Assembly (NCBI GenBank): GCA_030035585.1
Contig: CM057464.1
Span: 75,872,919-75,936,918 of the forward strand
Direction: 5' to 3'
Length of the DNA: 64,000 nt
From: Dugong dugon
Taxonomy: Eukaryota; Chordata; Mammalia; Sirenia; Dugongidae
This document shows, in pieces, positions 22,973 to 35,157 of this stretch (position 1 is the first letter of the stretch; each line of letters begins with the position of its first letter). The translations under genes and the position numbers were made by a program. The notes below the pieces were generated by a model. The model was not told where the DNA came from and searched no databases. It saw only the letters and a list, made by a program, of their open reading frames with translations.

Positions 22973-23138
22973 CCAAAACAAAACAAACTCATTGCCATCG
23001 AGTCGATTCCGACTCATAGTGACCCAATGGAACAGAGTAGAACTGCCCCGTAGGGTTTCCAAGGAGTGGCTGGTGGATTCGAACTGCTGACCTTTGGGTT
23101 AGCAGCTGAGCTCTTAACCACTGTGCCACCAGGGCTCC
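22973..23138 (-). repeat. AfroSINE (short form)
   Basis: Well-preserved antisense copy (gccatcgagtcgattccgac; gaactgctgacctttgggtt). Flanked by agaatagggttac (22961-22973) and agaatagtgttgc (23139-23151). Confidence 0.93.
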
Positions 23139-23734
23139 AGAATAGTGTTGCTGGACCATTAAAACAAAGAATCACTGAACAGCAAAAGCTAGTGCATTAA
23201 TGGCCCCACCTCATCCATATTCCTGTGGAAGGCAACAGCCTGCACAGCCAACATCTGCAGAATGGCTGGGAAACATTCTGATCAATTTGAGCAATTTTCA
23301 GTCAAATAGGGAATGAATGCTACTTTGTGCAACATTTTTCACTTTATCCTGCAGAACAGAGTAAAATCTATTTGCCCAATGACAGAAAATATTTCATTAA
23401 TAGTGCTGTTTTTCCAGCCAGGAGGGTGGTATTGAGGCATGATGTTTGAACAGCATTTCAGGAGATTGAGAAAAAATGACACATTTTTTACATTTTTTCT
23501 TGTTTAATTATGAAAGATAATGAAATTCTTGTCTTGTTTTATTTTTTTAGACAATAACCACTGATACATTATCCAAGAGGCCATAAAAAGGCTAAAGAGG
23601 GAAAAAGAGAAAGAATGACAAGTTATTAAGTCATCAAAATCTGTTTTTTAACTTTATTATAATAATGTAAAACCTGTCCACAGGGTAACCAAGTAACCGA
23701 TAAGGATGATTCGTCAAAGTTTAGGTGTTGGTAA

Positions 23735-26322
23735 ACATACAAAAATCAGTTGGATTCCTCTACACCAACACAGAGAACTTGGAAGAGGAAATCATCAAAT
23801 CAATGCAATTTACAGTAGCCCCCAAGAAGATAAAATACTTAGGAATAAATCTAACCAGAGATGTAAAAGATCTATACAAAGAAAACTACAAGACACTACT
23901 GCAAGAAACCAAAAGAGACCTACAGAAGTGGAAAAACATACCTTGCTCATGGATAGGAAGACTCAACCTTGTGAAAATGTCAGTTCTACCCAAAGTGATT
24001 TACAGATACAATGCGATCCCCATCCAAGTTCCAACGACATTTTTTAATGGAAAAATAAATCATTAACTTTGTATGGAAAAGGAAGAGGCCACGGATAAGT
24101 AAAGCATTACTGAAGAAGAAAAACAAAGTGGGAGACCTCACGCTACCTGATTTTAGAACCTATCATACTGCCACGGTAGTCAAAACAGCCTGGTACTGGT
24201 ACAACAACAGATACATAGACCAATGGAACAGAATTGAGAATCCAGATGTAAATTCATCCACCTAAGAGTAGTTGATATTTGACAAAGGCACAAAGTCCGC
24301 TAAATGGGGAAAAGTCTCTTTAACAAACAGTGCTGGCATAACTGGGTATCCATCTGCCAAAAAATTGAAACAAAACCCATACTTCACACCATGCAAAAAA
24401 ACTAACTCAAAATGGATCACAGACCTAAATATAAAGTCTAAAATGATAAAGATCATGGAAGAAAAAATAAGGGCAACGCTAGGAGCCCTAATACATGACA
24501 TAAACAGAATACAAACCAATGCACAAACACCAGAAGAGAAACTAGATAACTGGAAACTCCTAAAAATCAAACACTTATGCTCATCAAAAGACTTCACCAA
24601 AAGAGTAAAAAGACAACCTAAAGACTGGGAAAAAATTTTTGACTACGGCATATCCAATCAGGGTCTGACTTCTAAAATCTACAAGATACTGCAGAACTTC
24701 AGCAATAGAAAGACAACCCAATAAAAAAATGGGCAAAGGATATGAACAGGCACTTCACCAAAGAAGACATTTAGGTGGCTAACAGATACATGAGGAAATA
24801 CTCACAGTCATTGGCCATTAGAGAAAAGCAAATCAAAACTAAAATGAAATGCTGTCTCACTCTCACCCCAACAAGGCTGGCATTAATCCAAAAAACACAA
24901 AATAATGTTGGAGAGGTTTTGGAGAGACTGGAACACTTACACACTACTGATGGGAATGTAAAATGGTACAGCCACTTTGGAAATCGATTTGGCGCTTCCT
25001 TAAGAAGCTAGAAATAGAAGTAATATACGATCCAGCTATCCCAGTCCTTGGAATATATCCTAGAGAACTAAGAGCCATCACACAAATAGATGTATGCACA
25101 CCCAGGTTCATTGCAGCACTGTTCACAATAGCAAAAAGATGGAAACAACCTAGGTGCCTATCAACGGATGGATGGATAAACAAATTATGGTATATTCACA
25201 CAATGGAATACTACCCAACAATAAAGAATAACTATGAATCCTCGAAACATCTCATAATGTGGATGAATCTGGAAGGCATTATACTGAGTGAAATTAGTAA
25301 GTCGCAAAAGGACAAATACTGTATGAGGCCACTATTATAAGAAATCAAGAAAAAGTTTAAACACAGAAGAAAACATTCTTTGGTGTTTATGAGGGTGGGG
25401 AGGGAGGGAGAGGGGAATTCACTAACTAGATAGTAAAGAAGAATTATCTTAGGTGAAGGGAAGGACAACACACAATACAGAGGAAGTCAGCACAACTGGA
25501 CTAACCCCAAAGCTAAGAAGTTTCCTGAATACAACCAGACACTTCTAGGGACAGAGTAGCAGGGGCAGGGGTCTGGGGACCCTGGTTTCAGGGGACATCT
25601 AGGTCAGTTTGCATAACAAAGTTTATTAAGAAAACGTTCTACGTCCCCACTTTGGTGAGTGGTGTCTGGGGTCTTAAAATCTAGTGAGCGGCCATCTAAG
25701 ATGCATCAATTTGTCCCAACCCACTTGGAGCAAAGGAGAAGGAAGAACACCAAAAATGCAAGGAAAGTATTAGCCCAAGAGACGAAAGGGCCACGTAAAC
25801 CAGAGACTCCATCAGCCTGAGACCAGAAGAACTAGATGGTGCCTGGCTACCACCAGTGACTGCCCTGACAGAGAACACAACAGAGAGTCCCTGAAGGGGC
25901 AGCAGAAAAGTGAGGTGCAAAACTCAAATTCTAGTAAAAAGACCAGACTCAGTGGTCTGACTGAGACCGGAGGGACCCTGGAAGACATGGCCCCTGGACT
26001 ATCTGTTAGCCCGAAACTAAAACCATTCTTGAAGCCAACTTTTCAGACAAAGATTAGACTGGACTATAAGACATAAAATGATACTCGTGAAGAGTGTGCT
26101 TCTTAACTCAAGTAGATACGTGAGACTAAATAGGCTAGATGAGAAGGCAGAAAGGGATAGGAGCTGGCTGAATGGACCCGGGAAATCTGGGGTGGAAAGG
26201 GGGAGTGTGCTGTCACATTACAGGGATAGCACCTAGGGTCACATAATGATGTGTGTACAAATTTTTGTATGAGAAACTAACTTGAGCTGTAGACTTTCAC
26301 CTAAAGCACAATTAAAAAAAAA
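23735..26322 (+). mobile_element. Lineage-specific L1, 5' truncated
   Basis: About 2.6 kb: the C-terminal part of ORF2 and a ~1-kb 3' UTR ending in an A-run near 26310. The ORF2 landmark [20 protein letters not shown] is readable at about 23839-23898, but the frame is broken at several points, so it cannot move itself. The 3' UTR starts with a G-rich purine tract (about 25395-25415, ggtggggagggagggagagg). It also has the segment reused at 5692-6095 and 55985-56496. Confidence 0.93.
23740..25340 (+). pseudogene. L1 ORF2 C-terminal remnant
   Basis: Encodes the region after the reverse-transcriptase palm through the Cys-rich C-terminus. The reading frame shifts at least three times: intact pieces are 23725-24066, 24272-24724, 24775-25011 and 24963-25340 in differing frames. 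The final piece ends at a natural-looking stop after residues MRPLL. The endonuclease and RT catalytic core lie in the missing 5' part. Confidence 0.88.
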
Positions 26323-26402
26323 ATCCTCATGCTTGAAATATGGGGAGAAAAAAAAAGGCATGTCTAATGTTTCAAAAACTATATATCTCACTCTTGGGAT
26401 GG

Positions 26403-26606
26403 AGGGCGAGTGCTGGGCATCTCAGGTGTGCTCCTCGGGCCTCCCGGCTGGGGACACCAACAGGGTGAGCCCAGGGAAGCAGCACCCCCCTCTCAGGCAA
26501 CAGTGGCTCCTCCGCCCTGCTGTAGGGGGAGGTGCTGGATCTGGATGAGAACGACCTGCAGGTGTTCAATAAGGATGCCTCATTGATGGACATGAATTCC
26601 TTCATT
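26403..26606 (+). pseudogene. SNX7: Fragment resembling the N-terminus of sorting nexin 7
   Basis: Frame 26403-26480 reads MEGE..ASQ..SSGLPAG..N..SPG, the spacing of the mammalian SNX7 N-terminus as I recall it. After a frameshift, 26529-26606 reads EVLDLDENDLQVFNKDASLM followed by DMNSF, the second conserved SNX7 block before the PX domain. The similarity stops abruptly after that; no PX or BAR domain follows. SNX7 is an endosomal sorting nexin. This is a broken copy limited to the first ~65 codons, just downstream of the L1 tail. A retrocopy would normally keep the 3' end, so an exon-1 duplication is another explanation. Confidence 0.6.
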
Positions 26607-26970
26607 AACTTTCTCTTCCCTACCATTTACCCTTCTCTACAAGGGAGGAGGAAGAAGATGATGATGCACCATGAAGGGCACAAAAGACCTGGGTCCAATC
26701 TGGGCACTGATACTAGCTGGGCTAGTCCATGGATGATAAATCTCATCTTTAAGCCATATCTGTCTGACTGATAGAAGCCGTGTGGAATGTTTCAGTCAGA
26801 GGGTCCTGGGGCCATATGTGGATTCAGCAGGAAAGCAGGGCATGATTGATTAGTCTTATCTGCCAGGAGCTGCCCCTAATCACATTATTAAACCTATTGG
26901 TGGTCTCATTTACCTCAGAGTACTATGAATGGGTGAAATGAGATTATATATGTAGTGTCTTCCAAATGTA
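26607..26970. other. Gene-free stretch
   Basis: No recognisable coding or repeat sequence between the SNX7-like fragment and the RTE. Confidence 0.4.
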
Positions 26971-26971
26971 T

Positions 26972-27857
26972 TATCTTAATTGTTGTTGTTGCTGTTGTTA
27001 GGTGCGGTCAAGTTGATTCTGACTCAGCAATCCTGCGTACAACAGAACAAAACACTGCCTGGTCTTGCGCCATCTGCACAATCATTGCTGTATTTGAGCC
27101 AGTTGTTGTAGCCACTGTATCAGTCCATCTTGTTGAGGGTCTTTCTCTTTTTCACTGACCCTCTACTTTACCAAGCATGATGTCTTTCTCTAGGGACTAG
27201 TCCCTCCTGATAACATGTCCAAGGTACGTGAGATGAAGTCTGGCCATCCTCGCTTCTAAGGAGCATTCTGGCAGCACTTCTTCCAAGACAGATTTATTCA
27301 TTCTTCTGGAAGTCCATGATATATTAAATATTCTTCGCCAACACCATAATTCAAAGTCATCAGTTCTTCTTCAGTCTTCCTTATTCATTGTCCAGCTTTC
27401 ACATGCATATGAGGCGATTGAGAATACCGTGTGTCTTGGGTCAGGCACACTTTAGTCCTCAAAGTGACAGCTTTGCTTTTTAACACTTTAAAGAGGTCTA
27501 CTTCAGATTTGCCCAATGCAATACATTGTTTGATTTCCTGACTGCTGCTTCCATGGGCATTGGTTGTGGATCCAAGTAAAATGAAATCTTTGACAACTTC
27601 AATCTTTTCTCCATTTATCATGATGTTGCTCATTGGTCCAGTTGTGAGGATTTTCATTTTCTTTGTGTTGAGGTGTAATCAATACTGAAGGCTGTAGTCT
27701 TTGATCTTAGTCAGTTTGTCATACTGCTACCAGTATTTCAAATACCAGCAGGGTCACCCATGGTAGGCAGGTTTCAGTGGAGCTTCCAGACTAAGACAGA
27801 CTAGGAAGAAGGACCTGGTGATCTACTTCTAAAAAAATTGGCCCGTGAAAACCTTAT
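26972..27857 (-). mobile_element. RTE LINE with inverted 5' segment
   Basis: 26972-27711 is the RTE 3' end on the minus strand (gttgttaggtgcggtcaag through gaaggctgtagtctttgatc). 27712-27857 is the RTE 5' end on the plus strand (cagtttgtcatactgctac; accagcagggtcacccatgg; agactaagacagactaggaa). The central ~2.3 kb is missing. This layout is the signature of twin priming during insertion. Confidence 0.85.
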
Positions 27858-27869
27858 GAATATCTCAAT

Positions 27870-29480
27870 CAGGTAAAGAAAAATCATGGTGAAAATTTTC
27901 AGAAAATTGATTCTCTTTTGCATTTTATTTGGGTAAATTCAACTTCTATTGATGCTATGACTCTCCTTTTGACTTAGGGGAGAAAATGGAACCAACAAGT
28001 AATAAACTGTTCATTCCCAAATGGAAGAACACTCAGACACTTGGAAGAGAAATTCTCCCAAAGACTCCTATATTGTTTTGGTTGTAATGTGTTTTTAGCT
28101 AGTTGTCTACTGTTAACTTGAAGTGTATTGATTTTGTTATTAAATATTTTCAGACTGTCACTCACAGTTGATTGTTGAGTCTGCCAAATTTGACCAGTTC
28201 ATGGCTGCCCAGCTGGTGATGAGACATCACCATAATCTTTCCTAAAGGGAAAGATGGTTAATATCAGATTTATTGTGTCTTATTCCTAGCTCATACATGA
28301 CATGTTTTTATAAAAAGGAGATTCTTTGCAAAGAAAACCCATCATTGCTTAACATGGCATTTCCCTCTATTTATTTGTGAGCAACCCTATCGGCTTTTCA
28401 GATTCTTTAAAATCTTTCAGGGTTTATATTCACAGGAAAGAGAATTTGATTGGTGTAGCTTGCTCTCCTTGTCCAGTTACTGTGATCAGGAAGTATGAAG
28501 AAATTAGTTTCTCTCTCTATATTAATTATCAACACTTCATGTTATGTGTTCCAAAGGGTAAAAATCTCTTAACAAAAAGGTCCTTAACGTTCAGCTCTCC
28601 TGGACAAGCGCTGTGATTCCTTTATAGATACTCAATATTTTACTCCTCCAGATAAAACTTTTATAGATTTTATTGGACAGGTACGATGACTGCTTTGACA
28701 TGCATGCTATCATCAGCCCTTTAAAATAGCCTTTTAGAAGTTTGCTAACTTAATGGCCACAAAGTCCACTCTTTCCTTCCTTGCTGAGCAGCACCAGCTT
28801 ATTCTCCCTCCCCACTTGCTGACCCATGGAATCTCTTAGAAAAGTATTGGGCACGTTCAGGCATAAAAGGAAGCCTGTAATTCTGAAGTTTTAAGGGTCT
28901 TGGAGGTGGTAGTTTCCAGCTCCTGCCTTGTAAGCTTTTCTCCTCCTTCCTTCTTGCAATGCAGTTCTTATAAACAGGAAATCTTATTTTAAAATTCTAA
29001 GCCTCTGTCTTTCTTCCACATATGTAGGGGATAGGATCTGGTGTTTGGCAGCCCCTCCACAACAACATGGGGTCACAGCAGTGATGTGTTGGAACCATTC
29101 ACACCAACTCAAGCACTATTGTGTTTTTCCAACTCTGTGTTCGGGAACATCTGCTTGAAGTCAGCCATGGTGGGAGGAGTATTTATACTACAGAAATTGG
29201 CAAACGCTACAGACTAGGCTAGGGCTTTCTCTATTCTCAGAGAGCCAGATGTGAAACATTAACCAGCATACCACTACTGGAGGAGGCTCAGTTTCCCAAA
29301 GACAGGATGGGGCAGGGGGAGAAATACTGGGAAGACAGAAACATCAGACGCCCTCTAACCTTCAAAAAAAAAAAAAAAAAAAGATTAAGATACTGTTTAA
29401 CAATACATACAGATGGATATCTTTAAAATGAAAATGGAAAAATTAAAAACATAAAGGGGAAATAAATGTATCAGACTCAT
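27870..29480. other. Anonymous non-coding stretch
   Basis: No gene, no confidently named repeat; a 19-A run at about 29364-29382. Short open frames here are isolated and lack domains. Confidence 0.45.
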
Positions 29481-29488
29481 GTGGTTAG

Positions 29489-29592
29489 GAGCCCTGGTGG
29501 CCCAGTAGTTAAGTGCTCTGCTGCTGACTGAGAAGTCAGCGGTTCTAACCACTAACCATGGGAGAAGGATGTGGCAGTCTGCTTCAATAATG
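29489..29592 (+). repeat. AfroSINE 5' part
   Basis: tRNA head (ggagccctggtggcccagta) and the beginning of the long-form body (gatgtggcagtctgcttcaa), then homology stops; 3' end missing. Confidence 0.85.
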
Positions 29593-29740
29593 GAGCTTTA
29601 AATTAAGTACTGAGATTTCTAGGATCCTACATAAGAAAGGAAAAAGAACAATTATTGACCCTTTTTTGACATTATAGTAGATAATTACTTTAAAATTTGT
29701 ACTAGCAAGAAAAGAATTGATGCTGAATAATTGTCCCCCA

Positions 29741-29907
29741 AGCCAACAAACACAACCCATGGCAATCAAGTAGATTCTGACTCATAGGGACCCTATAGGA
29801 TAGAGTAGAACTGCCCCGTAGGGTTTCCAGGGAGCAGTTGGTGGATTCAAACTGCTGACCTTTTGGTTAGCTGCCTGAGCTCTTAACCACTGCGCTACCA
29901 GGGCTCC
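29741..29907 (-). repeat. AfroSINE (short form)
   Basis: Antisense copy with perfect 12-bp flanking repeats aattgtccccca at 29729-29740 and 29908-29919. Confidence 0.94.
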
Positions 29908-30401
29908 AATTGTCCCCCAGGGTCCTATTACCTAGTTTACTTACTGGTATTTGAAAGCTAGGAAAGCTTAAACAGAAGCACCTATGGTTCCCCATATTCA
30001 CACCAATCTAGGCTCCAGGCTTAGCACAATTGCTGGGATCTCAAAACCACCTTCCCTTCTCTGGAAAGGGAGGGATCAGACACTAGCTCAGCAAGAACAT
30101 GATTACCAGGTCATGAGTCCTGCAAATGTAAAGGTTCTGGGTGCCAGAGAGTACAGGTGGGGGATGAGAATGTACCTGTGATACTTGATTATAAATGGTA
30201 GAACACGAGTATTCCTATTTCACAAAATGCAGTAGTACAGAACATTGAATTTTTAATCCAAAGTTATACTTTTCAAATTGAGAAAGGCTAAATGATTATT
30301 TAGAGTGTTACTGTAGTCACAGAAAGTATACAAATCTAGATCTGGTTTTGTGTCAAAAGATTCCTGTTGTTTTAGTGGTTGCTCACTAATTGTATCTATC
30401 G

Positions 30402-30735
30402 TGTGTGTGTGTGTGTGTATACATACATATACATATATATGTATATATATGCATATATAGTTGTTGTGTGCCATCAAGCTGATTCTGACTCAGCGACTCT
30501 ATACAACACAGTAGAACTGCCCCATAGGGTTTCCTAGGCTGTGATCTTTATGGGAGCAGATTGCCAGGTCTTTCCTCTTGCAGAGCCACTGGGTAGGTTC
30601 GAACTGCTGACCTTTCAGTTAGCAGCTGAGCACTTAACCATTGAGCCACCAGGGCTACATATATACATATTCTATATACACACACATGCACACACAGACA
30701 CACACCCACACATAGACACATACACACACATATCT
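30402..30735. repeat. TG/TA and CA microsatellite split by a SINE
   Basis: A (GT)n then (AT)-rich tract at about 30402-30462 and a (CA)n tract at about 30656-30735 flank the AfroSINE at 30463-30655. Confidence 0.85.
30463..30655 (-). repeat. AfroSINE (long form) within microsatellite
   Basis: Antisense: gttgtgtgccatcaagctga, ctgtgatctttatgggagc, attgccaggtctttcctctt, cattgagccaccagggct. Confidence 0.92.
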
Positions 30736-30799
30736 CCACACTAAATAATATACATATATCAACACTGTAAGTTTTAATATTCTTTAAATTTAATTTTCT

Positions 30800-33700
30800 C
30801 ATATTCTGTTATTCTATTATTTTTTTCATTTAAATGTTAGCAAAATCTGTTATCAAAACCTGTGCTATTTTTTCTACAGTACATTGATGGATGAAAGAGT
30901 TTTTACAAGTTTTCTTTGTTCCTGTTCCTGTGTACATCTTCAAGTGAAAACGATAAGAAAACACTTCATTTCTCTTCTTCTAGAGGCCAATAGGAAATGG
31001 CTGTGTAAACTAGAGATAATGATGTCCTACCTAGGCTAGTGTCTGGGCTTCCTAAGATGTTAATGAAATACAGCTGGAGAACTGCTTCACCTGAGAAGAA
31101 AAAGGAACTGGCTCAATTCTCTTCTAATTCAACTCTTACCCACAATTCCCAGCTACAATCTCTTCTCACCCGTCTGATACTTTGCTCTTGGCAATGAAGG
31201 AGGAGCAGGAATATAAGAATAGTGTTGCATCAGCTCAGAAACTAGGGTGCACAGATTTACACCTAATGCACTGACCAGGGAATGGGGTACTGTGATTTAC
31301 TCTGCTTTATGAATCTGTACCGTTGCCCAGGGGGATGGGGAATGATGAGAGGAGAGGCAACCCTTACCAGCACCACTCCACTGGAGGGGAGAGGGACAGC
31401 TCAGCATTGCAAGGAATGCTCAGTAGATATCTACTCTGGCAGCCATTTCTGCTGACTCTCTCACCTGCTGGATTCTACATCTGCATTTTTGACATTCATG
31501 TCCTCAGTCCGCCTTCCAGACCCAGTTGATTCCCTGGACTTGATTGCTTGCTCACTTAGATCTAGGCTATCCATCATCTCTCCTACTTTGCTGGACAACT
31601 AGTCTTAGCCTTTTCAGTCTTACTCTCCTCCATTGCCATCACATCCGGGGAGGACATTGACTGCGTTGTATAATCTGGAACCCAAGTGATGCATTCAGCG
31701 CCTCATTTTTGCTGAGGTCATGGAGATTATTCATTACTTCTCTGACCTGGGTAGACTGTAATGAATTTTAGAGCTTGTCAAATTTCAAGACTCTGTTTCA
31801 TACCCACATAATGTTGGCAATTCAGAAAGTGCTTAATAATTACCCATCAAGGAGTAAGCTTTGAAGGAAGATAAAAAGTATTATGAAATAAATGACAGAG
31901 ATATAATTGAAGCTTTTCAAAGCAGAATTATTTTTGGTATATTTTGAGCACCAGATAAATGTCAAAGACATCAATGAGAAATAGCAAAGACTGTGGAAGT
32001 AGTAAAAATTCACATTTATAGCTGCTGCAGACAAGATGGAAATGTTTTTTACGTGGGTGGTCTGTGTGAGAAAGTGTTTCACAGGATTATTAAAATTCTA
32101 TTTAGAGATCCTTTTGGATACTAAAAAATTTCAAGTAGTGGCTTAAAGAGTCTTGGGGTTTTCTTTTGACATGGCTAGAAACCTCTGGCAGCTGTGACTC
32201 AAAGGATTTCCCTTACTATTTGGGCTGTTAAAAAATAAACGCTCACTCTGGATGCATGTGCAGCCCTAGCTAGTGAGTGAGCATGAGATTATTTCTGAAA
32301 TCCCTAGGGAATAGTGAGATTAAAGAAAAATCTAGTGCCACTGGGTATAAAAACACTGGTCAACAGAGTATATAAATCAATTTATACTTGGGAATTGTCA
32401 GTTTAACCAGTAAATAATTAGATCCATTACAGGTGCCAATGGTGAAGATGAGACCAGGTAAATTAAAGAATGTACATAAATGATTGGATAATATAAATCA
32501 TACATAGTCATGTGGCATGACCAAATATATCCAGTGTATTCACACTTGGCTTTGAATTGTAACTGCAGAGACATGATCAGGAAAGAGCAGTACCCAGATA
32601 TCTAGCAAGTTAACACTGGAACAGGTGGTAGGAGCAATTTGAAATTGAGCCAAACTCCTTGGATTACAAAACGGTCTTCGAGTTCATTTTGCTATCCATG
32701 GAGAGAGATAAATCACACCTGTTAACTTACCTAATTGTCCTTAGCTAGCAATATTAGGCTCGGCCTTGTACTCCTTTAACTTTCATTTCACAGCCATTTG
32801 AGATGGAATGCAGTATTTCAAAAGATGCCTTGCAGTGGGTTAGTGATTTCTGGTCAATGTCCTTAAGGTATTACTTCAAGATAACAGAATTCATTGAACC
32901 ATTCATACATCAATGTGCTCAGCACATTGTTCTTCATAAAACTGATGCCTCCTTCCCGCCCCAACACTGTTTTGAAACCACATTAATATACTGGGGAAAC
33001 AGATTCATTTAGCTTTGAACAATGATCAAAGGTCACTTTGAATGTATGTGAATCTGAAAGGCTAGAATATGGTATCACAAATAAAAAAAAAAAAAACCAA
33101 AAAACAACTATCTTCCAAAACTTTTGCAGCTTGGATGTAACATGAGTGTTTCAGTGAACATTTTGTAAGAAGTGAAATATTCCAGGAAAATCTAAAGCAC
33201 CTTTTCCTTTCCTCCTTCTGCTTTTGCAAAGGGCGTACTTTTCTCCCACATATTTGCTGAGCAATTTTTCTCTATTATGTAAATAGGTCAGTTGTGGAAG
33301 AAAGAAGTCTTTTTCTAGTTGGATAACTTGTTTAGAAGCTAGGCTATCTTGGATTGAGAGTAAGAACAACACAAGCCTGTCAGGTCAGGGTAGGGCTAGG
33401 TTTGTCAAGACTGGATATAGGTTACCTAATGAAAGAGAAAGAGTATCTGGTTAATGTGCTGGCCTAAGGCTTGGAGCCACGAGGTGGGACACAAACTCTG
33501 CTGGCATACTGAGTTTGAGAACCTTGATGCTGGGTAGGCACTGAATGGAATACTGGTTACCAAAGCATCTGGAGAAGGGAAGTTGCTCTAGTATGGGCCT
33601 GCTGTTCTGAAGTTATTATATCTTTCCAGGATGAGTTCTTGACATTCCTGCTGTTGGGAAGACCGGTATCTAAAAGTCCATCATTTTATTTCAGTGCAAG

Positions 33701-34605
33701 TTCCACTGTGGTTTAGATTGCTTGTCTGGTGGTTTAGGGCACAAGATAAAGAATGAAACTAAAGTTTGCTTATGCTCTTCTCTGCTTCATTCTTTATCTC
33801 ATTCTTGCTCTCACTCTCTCCAAATAGCATTTTACAGTTCAGTGCATATATGGTTTAATATGGCCATCTCATATTCTAATTTACTTCACTTCTTAGTTTA
33901 AATACCTATTTGAGATCAGTTAATTTTTGTGAGGTCTAGTTTCAAATTTCCATTTGAGAGAATCTGAATGCCTAGCTTGGATCAGATGTTTTCCCTCTAT
34001 CCAGTCAACTGAGGCCAGTACAGATGGGTCGTATACTTTAAACATGGGCGCAGTGGTCGTTCTTGTGGGTCGAGGCCATTCACAAAGAAGGAGAAATGAG
34101 CTGGGTGGATTTTTTTTTTTTTTTTACTTCATATGATAGGTCTTCATATATTTGAAGAAAGTCATCCAGTCCTCCTTTTTCCCACCAGCTTCATTTTTTT
34201 TCTCATCAGAGTAAACATTGCCTGTTTTCCTAGAGCCTTCACAGTCCAGGTTATCGTGCCAGCTCATCATCTTCCCTTCTAAAATTTGGCAACACAACTG
34301 AAAATTATGTTTCGCAAAATAAACATCAGTTGTTTGTGCTGCCCATCATCTTTTTGTCCTTCTCCTGACAACAGTACCCTGAATTTCTTTGGGGAAATAC
34401 TCATCCCCCACTGTTACTCCATGTAGCTTAGGTGAATGTGGCCTCCCCATTCCCAGCTCCAAGGATGGGTAGGTGACCCAGACCTAAGCCACTGAGTACA
34501 TTCCATTTCTCAATTATAGTGATTAGTTCAGGGAGGGCATGTGAACCAGGCTGGTCCAATAGCAGTCATGTGTACTACCATCATCTGAAGTATTTAGGGA
34601 GGACT
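30800..34605. other. Long gene-free, repeat-poor stretch
   Basis: About 3.8 kb with no young retroposon and no domain-bearing open frame. A-run at 33083-33097 and T-run at 34111-34126. Relative freedom from SINEs contrasts with the flanks. Confidence 0.45.
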
Positions 34606-34616
34606 AGTGCTCTTCT

Positions 34617-34773
34617 GGAGCCCTGGTGGCACAGTGGTTAAGAACTAGGCTGCAAACCAAAAGGTTGGCAGTTCGATCCACCAGCCACTCCTTGGAAACC
34701 CTATGGGGCAGTTCTGCTCTGACCTGTTGGGTCGCTATGAGCTAGAATCGACTTGATGGCGACAGGGAATGGG
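34617..34773 (+). repeat. AfroSINE 1 of cluster (short form)
   Basis: Head ggagccctggtggcacagtg, tail ggtcgctatgagctagaatc then gacttgatggcgacaggg. Confidence 0.93.
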
Positions 34774-34784
34774 AGTGCTCTTCT

Positions 34785-34930
34785 AGGAGCCCTGATGGCA
34801 CAGTGAGTAAAGTGCTAGGCTGCTTCCTAAAGACTACAGCCTTGGAAACCCCATGAGGCAGTTCCACTCTGCCCTATAGGGTTGCTATTAGTTGGACTAA
34901 ACTCCATGGCAACGGGTTTGGTTATGGTTT
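34785..34930 (+). repeat. AfroSINE 2 of cluster, internally deleted
   Basis: Head aggagccctgatggcacagt; the B-box region is deleted so that the head joins ctaaagactacagccttgg directly. Tail caacgggtttggttatggt. Confidence 0.9.
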
Positions 34931-34941
34931 AGCGCTCTTCT

Positions 34942-35157
34942 AAGGAGTCCTGGCAGAACAGTGGTTAAGCACTTGGCCACTCACAGAAAGGTTGGCGGTT
35001 AGAACTCACAAGCTGCTCTTTGTGAAAAAGATGTGGGAATCTGCTTCCATAAAGATTATAGCCTTGGAAACCCTGTGGAGCTGTTCTGCTCTGTCCTATT
35101 GGATCAACTATGAGTTGGAATTGACTGGATGACAACGGGTTTGGTTTTTTTGGTTTT
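34942..35157 (+). repeat. AfroSINE 3 of cluster (long form)
   Basis: Head aaggagtcctggcagaacag, body gtgggaatctgcttccataa, tail atgagttggaattgactgg. Confidence 0.93.

Noticed and set aside
24262..24600. 112-codon minus-strand frame inside the L1
   Set aside because: Antisense shadow of L1 ORF2 on the plus strand.
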